This document shows positions 14,301 to 26,300 of a DNA stretch of 64,000 nucleotides, in pieces; within the stretch, counting starts at the first letter, position 1, and each line of letters begins with the position of its first letter. This DNA comes from Formicarius rufipectus (Eukaryota; Chordata; Aves; Passeriformes; Formicariidae): the NCBI GenBank assembly GCA_013399695.1, contig VXAU01002308.1, positions 355,430 to 419,429 of the forward strand, written 5' to 3'. Made by a program: the position numbers and the translations under genes. Below the pieces are notes generated by a model. It did not search any database. It was not told where the DNA came from and worked only from the letters and a program-made list of their open reading frames with translations.

Positions 14301-17300
14301 CTGTCTGTGAGGAGGGAAAGGGAACAGCAGCCCCATCATCTGATAAGAGCCAGTGGTGGCAGATTTCTCACCAAAGCCTCTGGGAATCTCCTGGTGGGTG
14401 TGCAACAGGAGTGGGGTCCTGGGGAGGAGGAGGAGGGGAAAGGGGCTCCCCAGGCTGAGCACCAACACTGTCTCTCTCCTGTGTGCATGGGCAGAAAGCC
14501 TCTATCTGGCGAGGGCAGAGCCTGGGCAGCCTCTACCACCACCTCCAGGGCTGCACCAAGGAGCTGGGCTACCTGACAGAGCAGCAGACCAAGATCCTGA
14601 AGCAGGACTGGAGTGACCAAATGCTGGATGTCCAGAGCGTGCGTCGGGAGTACGAGGTGGGCTCCTGGGGGTGGCAGCAGGTCCTGCCTGTCAGAGCATG
14701 GCCAAGCCTGGCATGTGGGATTTGTAGGATGGGTCCCAGCCTCCTGGGCTTCCACCACCACCCCTGAGCCTGGGGCTTTCCCAGGCAGCCTGGTTGTTCT
14801 TGGTGCTGAAAGAGAGGTGGAAGAGACCCTCTGGATCCATTCAGAATTTAGGAATGAGCCACTCTGTGTGATCCCTCCAGTTCCCTGAGCTGGAATGTGG
14901 GATCATATGTTAGTGAGCTGTTGGTGAAGCTCTCATTGGTCAGAGAGGAGGGAAAGGCTCAATGTCACATCAACCTCAATGGCCAAAGTACAGCACCCAG
15001 TGACTGCTCTGAGCTGGGACCCAGATCTAGAGAGGGATGATTGCTTAGGAAATTGCTCTTTGAATGAATATCCTGATGCTTTCTGAGGCCCAAGTGTGTC
15101 TAATTTGCTTTAGCTTTGCCTAACCCCTTCTGTTTTAAAAAACAAATAAACAAGAAAGGATCTGCTTTGGGAGCCCTTTTTCTGTTATACTGGGGTTTGG
15201 TGCCCTCTGTACTCCTTTCATGCTCCCAAGGTCATGAAGTTTCTCTTCACCTCCAGGATTTCAAGTCCAATGAGCTGCTCAGCCAGGAGGAGTTTGTGAA
15301 CCACCTTCAGGATGATGGGGACAGAATGATTGAGCTAAAGCACCCAGCCATCAAGCCTATCCAGGTAGGGAGGGGGGAATCTCTTTCCAAGCCCCAAAAA
15401 GAGAATGAGAGTGTCTCTGCACCAAGAGCCAGGAGGTGGGTTGGAGGAGACCCCTTCACATCTTTCTGCACTTGCTATTCTTTCCTCCCATGCTGCACCA
15501 GCTGTACTGCAGCACCTTTCTGCCTGCTCCAACCCTGTGGTGAACCCGAGGGCAGCGCAGGGTCTTCACCCCTTTGGAAATCTCCAGGAGACAGTGGCCA
15601 ACATCTGTGTGCTGGGACCAGCTCCTGCCCAGGTGGTCAGTCATGTGGTCGATGCAGCCACCTTTGTGCTGCTGGGAAGCTCCAGCTGTGACATGGTGTG
15701 ACTTCTCCCAGCTGCCCAGGTGGTATTTCCAAGCCTGCAGATGCAGTGTCAGGCAGAGGTGGGCTCTCAACCCCCAGCACTAGAGCTGAGTCCCCTTGGT
15801 GGTTGCTCTGTATGAGCCAGGTCCTTGCCAAGAAGTGTCCTCACTCAGGCTCAGCATCAGGCAAGGCCTGGGCACAGCTTTGTGTCTGCCCTTCTTCTGA
15901 TCCTCCTGGGGGAAGGAGACCAGTGGTGGGGGAGGTAGGACCAGCTGGAGCCCACTGAGCTGTGCTATGTCCCACCACAGGCTCACCAGGAAGCCTTGAA
16001 GAATGAATGGCAGAATTTCCTGAATCTCTGCATTTGCCAGGAGAGCCAGCTGAAAAGTGTGGAGAGCTACAAGAAGGTGAAAAGCCAATTCATGGGCCGT
16101 GGGTGCGCAGGTCAGGCAGGAGTGGGCAGGCTGGGAAGAGAGAAAGCAAAGGGATGAAGGATGGGAGATCTGCATTTTGGAGAAAAACCCCTCAGAACAT
16201 AATCTTTTAGAGGTGCTGGACACTGAGGGGCCCCACTGGACTTGGAGATAGCCTGACTGTTTTCCTACCCACACCTCCAGTTCCAGGATGATGCCGAGGC
16301 TGTGAGCCACTCCCTGAAGAAGATGAGCTCCGACCTGGACACCAAATACAGCAAGTTCAACAAAGACAGCCCTGGGGTGGTCTCAGATCTGCTGCTTCAG
16401 CTGGAGGTGAGATCTTCAGGGCTGGTGGCACCAGCCAGACTTAAGGGGCAAATCTAAAGTTGTAACCTCCCCAGTAAATAACAGTGGGGAAGATGTGGGT
16501 AAATAACCCTATGGGGACAGCTCACCCCACTCTGTGCCAGGGCGTGGGAAGCCCATGGCAATACTGTGCTCTGAGTGCTGAGTTCCTGCGTCCCAGAAGA
16601 TCCACACTACTCAAACTGCAGGGCAGTGACACTTGGGACAGCACTGTCCCCATCAGTGACACACAGCCAGGCCCCAGGTCACCCTCAGAGTGAGGGAGAA
16701 GTGCAGGAAGGAGCCGTGTGTTGTGCTTAACAGGAGACACTTGGATTAGAGGGCCCACAGAGTGTGAGCCACTGACATCCAAGCAGCAGGAAAAGGTCCT
16801 CCCATCTCTTCAGCATTCCCATGAGCCAAGGGCAAGGGAGGGAATAAAGAAATCTGACCTCAGGGGTGGGATGCAGATAAGAAAGGAACATTTGCCCGGG
16901 AGAGAGGGAAGGGACACATTCAACATGGTATCTTCCCAAGCATGCAACACATTTTGCTCTCAAGAGGTACTTTCTGACACTGGAATGCAGCCACCTCTTG
17001 GCAGGTTTCTGTTCCATTTCTGAGTAAGGAAACTTCTTCAGGAGATATAATACAACTATGTGGGTTCACCTAAGGTTAACTCAGGCTGTGCCTTCAAGGG
17101 TGGAGCTGCTGTGAGTGAAGCAAACTGAGGAGAGTGTTGATAATGGAAGGGGGAAGAAGGGACATGGAGGGATCAAGAAAGGAGAAAGTCCTGACTTTAT
17201 TCCACAAGGATATACAACTGGTTCCAGCATACTCACTGCAGTGTGACCCTCCTCTTCCATCTCATCCAAGCCTGGTCACAGCCACTGTCTTCCCTGTTTT

Positions 17301-20300
17301 GTCCAGAACGAGGAGAAGGTGTTGAAGCAGGCGGAGAAGAGCATCACTGACCTGAAGAGAAGGAGCAAAGAGATCAGCCCACTGAAACTGCGCAGGACAC
17401 GTCCCTCTCAGCCCCTCACCTTGGACACCCTCTGTGACTGGGATGCTGGGGAGGTGAGGCTTTGACTGGCAGCACCCTCAAAGGAGGCAGGGAGCTGGAT
17501 TTTTCTTTGGTTGCTCCAGATCATGGCTCTGTGATGGGAAGAACCATCCTAGTGCCAGAAAGCCAAGCCTTTCACCAGATTTTGTGTCTCTGTGCCAGGT
17601 GCAGCTGACCACAGGGGACAAGTACACTCTGAAGGACAACAGCAACCGAGAGATGTGGGTGGTGCAGAGCAGCACTGGTGTGGTCCAGGAGGCACCTTCT
17701 GCTTGCTTTTCCATCCCTCCACCTGACCCTGAGTCCATAGACAAGGTCAATAGGTGAGTCTGCAGCAGAGAGCCTGACCCAGATTCACTCTTGGGTCATA
17801 ACCAGCCTGACCACCTCACCTGCAGAGGAGAAACAGCAGCTGGGGACAGGCCTCTTGAGTGTTCAGTACAAAATCCCTCCTAGGGAGGGATTTTTCCCTG
17901 TACCCAGGTGGCCCATCCAGGCTCCTGCCATTCCTCAACAGCTCTGCACAACGCAGAGACCTCACTGTCAAAGAGTCACTGGCAGCCAGGCTTGATTTCT
18001 TCACCCAACCATGTGACTTGCATAGGTTTGACTAAGTTCATTGCAGAATCAGTCTGGAGCATGGGACTTGCCAAACAGGCCAGAGTTATCTGTGGTATCT
18101 CCTCTCAGCCAGCCCCAGCTGGAGACTGAGAAATGCTCCTTGTGGTTTTGCTGCCTGTTTGCTCCCTCAGCCCCTGCTGTTCCCACAGGATGGGGTGGTG
18201 GTGCAGGGAGGATGGCATTACCTTTCAAATCATGTCCCCAGGTCTTTGGATAAATGAGGGCAGCTCAAGTGCCATGGAAAGGCCACAGCCTAGACTTGGA
18301 GCTGTGTGGGCATGCCTGTGGTGGGAGGTTGGGTTCCCAGTCATCACTGGCAAGGTTGCTGCACTGTGTTGCTCTTCCTCAGTGTGTATCCCTCTTCACA
18401 CAACCCAGATTACTGAATCCTTTGGATTTATGGGTTTCATGAGTATTTTAAAACAGAAATTTAGTTGCTCTGCCTTGGGCCCCAGAGACAGCCCTTTTCT
18501 GACAGCAGCCAGGCAAGCTGGAAATTGCTGGTTTCAGTGTACAGTGTTTAGCTGGAGCAGTCCATAGCAGGGATGAAAACTGGCCTTGTCCTTCTTGGTT
18601 CTCCTCCTCCTGGTTCCACCAGGCTTTTCTCTCCCAGGGATACTTTTTGGTCCTTCCAGTTCATACAGATCCCAACTCCAGTTTCATCAGGCAGGAATCA
18701 TCCTTTCAGTGGAGACTTGGCATTTCTAGTGCAGCAGCCACAGCAGCAGCTACTTGTACTGACTTCCTGCAAAGCTGCAAAGCACTGCAACCATATGAAA
18801 TCAATTCCCAGCTCTGACAGCTTCAGCTGAGAGTTGGAAACACTGGCTCCACTGGGAGAAGTTGGCTGCTCAAATCAACTGGTTGCTCTTGCTACTGCTC
18901 TTCCCTTTTTAAAGGGATGTCTCTGAGTTATAACAGACTGCAGGCTCCCAGCCTGCCCCAGCCTTTGGGGACACATTCCCAGCAGGAGCTGTGGAGCTGC
19001 TGCTGTCCAGAGCTCTGTCAAGGCTTGCTCAGTGCTGTGTCCCATTCTGCAGACTGACTATGGCCTCTCTGCTCACAGGCTGGAAGGGGAACTGAACATG
19101 GTGAAGCAGAAGCGAGCAGCAGTTCAGAGCACCCTGAAACGCAGCCAAAAGGAGCAGGTCCAGCCCAGCCAGCAAGGTATGTTGGCTGGATAGCCCAACC
19201 CTCTCCAACACTAACCCATGCAGCTCCCTCCCAGAGCTCCCAAAGTGGACTGGAAACAAAGCACCCACCCAGGTGGGTGGAAAGAGCCACCTGCAGTTCA
19301 CACACAGGTCCCTGTGGGAGAGTGCTTTCTGTTCTGTGGAAAGGAACAGCCAAGAGGGTACACTGTGCTCTTAGTGCTGCCAACTGTGTGATATCAGCAA
19401 TTCACTTAAAATCTGTTGCCCTTCTCCAGCCTCTGTGATTGACCTCCAGCTCCATCAACAGCTGCAGGGCATTTAGGGTTGCAGAGGGATGTGCCTATCC
19501 AAAAACCTTAGCTAAACCTGCTTTGTAATCTGGGTCCCTTGCAGTTCTCTTCCCTAGCTGGGGGCTGTGGAACAAGCAGGCAGCCAGGGCTAAATCCTAA
19601 CCCCTAACCCCTGTGCTGTTCCTATGGCTATAGTTCTAAGGCTTCCAGCAAAGCTGAGAAGGGATGTGTCTGCATGGCAGCACCTGGCTGTCTTTACCCT
19701 TCCTTTGGACTCAAGTGCTGTCTGGCTAGGGCAGAGCTAAAAACTGGGGATTAACCTAAACTGTGTCTTGCTGCAGCTCTGTCCAGGAGCCCTCCAGCAG
19801 CCCAGGATGATCCCCAAGCTGACCAGCTTCTCAGTAACCTGGATCGTGTTGGCAAGGACCTGGTTCAGGTAGAGAAGGAGGTCTTGAACAGAGTGAGGTC
19901 TCCTGTGAACTACAGCGACCCCACAGATGACCTTGCCAGGAGGATCAAACAGCAGCAGGTGAGTTGGAGCAGGAGGAGTTTGGTAGCTCTCTGTCCTGGG
20001 CCCAAAGCAGATTGACATGGAAATTACATGGGAGATGACAGCTGGTGCTTCAAAGGAGAAAACCATGCTGAAGTTGCCAGGGTTTCAGCCTGCCTTGAAC
20101 CCTTAAATGGGACAGGTTAAGCCAAGACCCTGGAAAACGCAGGTCCTTCCCTTGGCTCTGTAGCAAAAAGGTCCATTTGTTCCAGAACTGTGGTTCACCT
20201 CTTGGGAAGTCAGTCCTTAGCCTGGCCATGGGGTTGCTGTCACCCTGCACTCTCAAGTCTGTAGCAAAAACACCTGAGGGTAAGAGGGAATTAATCCAAG

Positions 20301-23300
20301 GGCCATCTTTGGCTCACCTGATGGGAAGTACAGACTGGTAGATGTCAGTGGGACAGGAAAAGAGGCAGTGCCCTGGAGGCCTCCTCCTTTCCCCTGGGAT
20401 AAGGTCTGGATCTGGAGTAGTTCAGCTTCATCTTCATCTGTGGGTATTTATCCAGCCCTGGCAGACAGATGGGCTCAGGCAGGCAGGATTTTTCCATCTC
20501 TGTTTATTTGGATCTCTTTCCCACACCCTGCCATTGCCAGACAGCCACAGTCTGGATGGGGCTGTGCCCCAGGGGCAGCTCCTTAGGAGAGGGGTACCAC
20601 ACCCTAAGCCCCACAGCTAAATCTGCCTCTGGGGCAAACACATTTCCACAGCAGCACTGTTATGACTGTCTTGGGTGACTCTGCTCCCATCTGATGTGCC
20701 AGGAAACAACAAAGAAACTGGAGAACCTGGGGGCAACCAAGGATGCCTTGCAGAAGGAGTGTGAGACCTACCTTTCCAAGAAACCCACCAGCACCTCAGC
20801 TTCCCAGCTCCCTGTCACGCTGAATGCCCTCAGGAGCAAATACAATGATGTCAACATGCTCTCCAGCCTGTACAATGAGAAGTGAGTGGTGGTGGCCAGG
20901 CCTGATGGGGATGAGGGAAGGAAGTCCTTGCACAGAGGTGACAACACAGAAGCATGACAGAAAATGCTTTTAGTCTATGTGGGTGTCCAGCACAGGTTGG
21001 AAACCCCCTATCCATCACCAGAACACCCTCTGATAGAGTTTCTGTGTGTATTCTGTGCTCAGATCCCCCCCACTGTGGAAAATCAACCCCAATAAGGTGT
21101 GTGTGCTGTATGTGGTGAAATGCAGCGTATCTGACTGCTGGGCAGCACTGCAGGGTTGGGAGTGCTCAGTGCTCATTCTCAGCCATGCTGCAGAAGCTCT
21201 GATGTTGAACAAATGCAAACATGGAAGATCAGAGAGAAAAGGAGAAGAATGGGGTCTTGCATAGCTAACCTTGTCTTGTCATTGTTCCTTCTCCCAGGGC
21301 TAAGGCTGCCCTGAACCTGGAGACTCAGATTGAGAACACAGACAAGATTGTCAGCACATTTGAGGCCAAACTGGCTCAGGACAGCATCATTCCTGCATCC
21401 CCCAATGCCCTGCAGGATCGGGCCAATGACCTGCAGGTAGGAGAACATCAGGTTCTTTGTTAAGGAAGGGACATCTCTGAGCTCAGGTAGCAATGGTGGG
21501 ATCAGCTGGGCTCTGCTTGTTTGAGCACCTTGTCATGCCAGTGATGAAACCCCTCCAAGAACTTGTTCTTTGAAGGTTTAATGTTGGTGTTGCAGGCTGA
21601 CCTGCTCTCACTGACCAGCAAAAAGCCCTGTCCCTCTCAGGTTACCTTTGGGGTCCCTAAAATGATGACTCCCTTAGCTCCTAATCTGTTGCTTTGCCTC
21701 ACGCTCATCCCTAATCTTCCCTGCTCCCAGTCTCCCTGCCCCTTCCTTAACACTGACATGGACTTCTCCAAAACTTCTCTGTGCTGCTCCATCCACTGTC
21801 CAACCCACCTTGCTTCCCACCTTGTTAACTGAGTAAGTCTCACTGCTCCATCTCTTCCACCTTGCACATCTCCTGGAGAGCCTGACCAGCCCCCAGGTGC
21901 TGCACAGTTGGTGACACATTAAGGAGGGTGTTTGGTTGGTGCATGGACAGACACAAACCTGGAGGTGTCTTTTTCTCTGCCCTGCAGAAGATGAGGCGGG
22001 ACCTGGTGGCTCAAGAGGACTGTGTGCTGAAGCTGAACCGGGGGCTGAAGGATGCTGAGCACAGCTGCAGTGCTGTGCAGAACAACTTCCAGGAGTTCTG
22101 CCCCGACCTCCCCCGGCAGAAGCGGGAGGTGCAGCTCCTCAATGATCGCTACCACGCCGTTGCAGACCAGCTAGATCAGCGGTGAGGGGCTGAGGGATCA
22201 TCTCTGCCCCTCTGAGCTAAGAGGGACCAGAGTCAGAGGCACAGAATCACAGGATATGCTGAGTTGGAAGGGATCCACAAGGATCATCGAGTCCAGCTCC
22301 TGGCCCTGCACAGGACCATCCCCAAGAGTCATACCCTGTGCCTGAGAGGATCATCCAAAAGCTTCTTGAGCTCTGTCAGGCTTGGTGCTGTGCCCACTGC
22401 CCTGGAAAGCCTGTTCAGTGCCCAACCACCCTCTGGGGGAAGAATCTTTTGCTAATATCCAACCCAAACCTCCCGACTATAGAACCCTGATCCTGACCAC
22501 TATCCTGTAATACTGAGGACTGGGTCTGTCCTGCTGTGTAGTTGCCACCTTTCTATGCACAGCACAGACTTTGAGTTTTGAGATACCTGAGATAAGGCAG
22601 TCTTTGACTACTGGCCTCTGACTGTCCCTACACACAGGGACCCATTCTGACACTTCTCCCAGGGATTGCTGATGGCTGCCTCCCTTTTTCCTTCTCTCAT
22701 CTCCCAAGTAATGTTTATGCTACAGCAGCAAACCTGATGGTCCCCACCCAGGGATCAGTTGTCACCCCCTTGTTTTTGTCATCTTGGTTTTTGTTGGGGG
22801 TGACATTCTCACCACAGTGTCTTTTTAGCAACTTGCAGATGAATCTTTGCCCTTCCCCTTAATGTTCCTGTTCACCTCTGTGCTATGCAGAGAGAAGACC
22901 CTCAGGAACATCAGCCTCACCTACCAGCAGTTCCAAAACTCCAATGAGAACCTGATGTTCTGGATGAACAACCTACCCAAGCACCAAGTGAAGACCACTG
23001 ATGGGCCAAGCCAGATCAATTACAAGCTGCAGGCACAGAAGGTGTGTTCCAGGGCAGGCATCATAGCCTGTAACGTTACAGGAAGGGGGGAATTTGCTTG
23101 TAAACAGCATATAAAATAGCACCAAGCAGTTCCTGTTTGTGTGCTCCCCCTGTCACAGTGAAAGAACTAGAACAAGGACTGCAGCACACAAATGGTGTCT
23201 CTTGCTCTGCTGGGCTCATCTAGAGTGCTGGTGTCCTTCTCTGTGCTAGTCACCCCCAGGCTGAAATCCTCTCTATGGAGAAGACATTTTCAGATCCTGA

Positions 23301-26300
23301 AAGACTGCACCTTGGGCTGAGATGTTACATGTGGGTCCTGCATCTTTCTCTCCTTGAGCAGATCCTAAGCTCAGATGCTCAGATGATGAGTTGTGGAGGT
23401 CTCTGTGTTGGCTGCTGTTGGTCTCATATGTGGTAAATCAGTGTGGCAGTCCTGGGCAAGTGATAGTGCTGCTAAGATCCTCTAAAGCCTTGGAGACTCT
23501 TCCTAAATGTCTTCCTGTTCCCAACATTTCCTCAGCTGAGCTAATTCTCTAGGCTACAAGAGTTTCATTGTGTTGCTCTGTTTCAACCTGTCCTTAACAC
23601 CATGTGTGTCTCCTGCAGAGGCTGGTGAAGGAGATTGAAAGCAAGGAGCCCGAGAAGAATGCCATGGTCAGACTGTCTCAGAACGTGCAGTCCACACTCA
23701 ATGTATGGCTGGGTTTTCCAATTTATCACTCCCTCAGTGTCTCACCTGAGAGATCCCACCTGATTCCCCTGTTTCTGCTCTGAACAGGACTATGAGCTCC
23801 AAGCAAGCAAATACAGCTCCTCTCTGGACCCTTCCCTGACTGACTCTGCTGCAAAGAGGCTGCGTGTGACCCCCCTGCAGGAAAGCATCCAGGCCCAGGT
23901 AAAATGTTAAGGTGAAGACATGGAAATCATTGTCTAGCTCCTTACCCGTGCCCCAATGACCTTTGCAAGGCCTTAATCCACTCTTACAGCCACAGAGGAT
24001 TGTGGTCCTAATCCCAAGGTCAAAGTCATCAGGGATCTCTTTGTCCATGGGGCAAAGCAGCATGAGGGGTCCAGAGTTAGGGTTGTGCCTGGTGCCTTGC
24101 TGTGATTGCTGCCTCCTTACCATGTTGTGTGTGAAGATAAAACATACAGGGTTGGTGTGCAGGGACAGGACGGAGCCAAAGCTCCTCTGTGCTCTTCTCA
24201 GTTACACCCCAGTTCTCCTGCATCACCTTGGGCTGTTTGTCACCTGCCACCCAAGATAAATTTGGAAGTCTGGACTTTATGTAGGCCTGCAGGCATCTAA
24301 CAGGAATTCAAATAAAGGGGACAGGATCTGCTGCATGAGTCCTTAGACTCTGTGTCTCTCTTGAGTCAGATGTGAAGACACTAATCCCTGGAATTGTTCA
24401 GTACCCAAAATGCATTCAGGTGGGGTGGCAGAGTGTCCCATCCAACACAGCTGTGTCAGGGTGAGGGGTCAAGGCTCTCACCACTGTTTCTTTTGCAGGA
24501 AAATGATGTAACCAAGCTCTACATGGAGCTGGCAGCAGAAAATAAACAGCAACTCAGTCGGCTGGAGTTTGCCAAGAAGATTGTTGAGAAGGTACCAGCT
24601 CACAGCAAGATTAGGGTACTCTAGATTGGGGGTTGGAATCTCCCCAGCTTGGTGTCCCACCACCCCTTCCTGAGTCTGCACATCCAAGTGTAAGGAAGAA
24701 CAGGAATGGAAACCCCTCGAAGAAAAAGGCCACAAGTAACCACAGTTTCACTGACACTGATCTTAGGCTGTGACTCTCATGACCTCTGTGGGCTCTCAGC
24801 TCTTTAGTGAAGCTGTAGTTTATGCTAGGAAAAGTTTAGGAAAAAAGATTAGAGCTCTCAAATCCTGTTCTCAGCTATATCTAATCAGTGTTCACAGACT
24901 GAGAATTTCAGATTTGTTTGTGACTGTGGCTGGAATTTGGTGCTCACAAACTTCTGGAAACACTTCAAAGCAACAGAATTTTTATACCTTTCTAGGGTTT
25001 GATTCACCTGTAGGAAAGGTCTCTTGTCTGGATGATTTTCAGTGTGTCCATGAAGGACAAGAGATTAAACTGGAGACTGCCCATGTTGCCTTCCCTTGGC
25101 TGCAGATACAACAAGGCAGCACAACACACCTTTGCAGCACCTCCAAAACAGGGGGAAGACACATCAAGTCAGTTGTTTGAGATGATGGGAGTGTGTCCTC
25201 ATTTTCCATTTACAAACAGCCTTATTTGGAGGCTCCCTGGGGGATTCTGTGCCAGTTCTATCTCCCAGCATGCCATGCCATTTCAAAGGTCTCTGCACCA
25301 CCTTCAAAGAGTGACTTAGTTTCCCTGCCTTCTTTTTTTTTAATTCTTTTTTGTTTATCCCTTGTAGAAGGAAGTGCATGAGCACATTGAAGCTGTACAT
25401 GAGCAAAACCAAAAATCTGAAAACAAAGCTGCAACAAGCAGAGAATCTGAAGGGTTGAAATCACAGCTGGAGGAGGAAAGGAGGAAAGTGTCCAGGATTG
25501 AAGAGGACCTGGAGGAACACAGAAACAAGCTGCTCCTGTTGAAGACTCAGAAGCCCATTGAAAGAGTGGAAGAAAAGGAGGTGATAGAATATTACAGAGA
25601 CCCACAAGTGGAGAGTAACCTGTCTAAGCTGGTAAAGCAAATTGAAGAGGAAGGCAAAAAGAGGCAGAGCCTTCAAGAAGACATTGAGGTGATGAGCCGT
25701 AAACTTGCCCAGATGGAGAGCGAGAAGAAGGTTGCTCCTGCCCAGCTCCTTACCAAAGAGATCACGAAAATCGAGAAGGATCCAAGCCTGGATGGCCAAG
25801 CAGCCACTCTTCGTCAGGAGATCAAACGTCTCCAGGAGGAAAGCTTGGCTGCTGCTTCAGAACTTGAGCAGCACAAAAGGGAGCTGCACATGCTGGAGCG
25901 AAAGCAGCCCAATATCCGGGAGAAAGTGGTGGTGAAGGAGCTGATCAAGCTGGAGAAAAACCCCGAAATGCTGAAGTCTATTAGGACTCTGCAGCTACAA
26001 ATCGATGAGGAATCCTTCAAGAGGAAGTCAGTGGAAGAGGCGATAGTGAAAGTGAAGAACAAGATTGAGGAGGTGGAAAGACTGATTGAAACAGCGGAAC
26101 CCAAAATTATTGTTAAGGAGGTGAAGCAGGTAGAGCAGGACCCAGAGTTATTGAAAGAGACTTCTAAGCTTAAAACTCTGATTGAAGAAGAGAGGAGCAA
26201 AAACTTGATGCTTACAGGTGAGCTGGGAGAGCTGCAGAGCCAGTACAGCATCGCAGAGAAGCAGAAACCAAGGATAGAGGTGAAAGAGAGGGTTAATGAG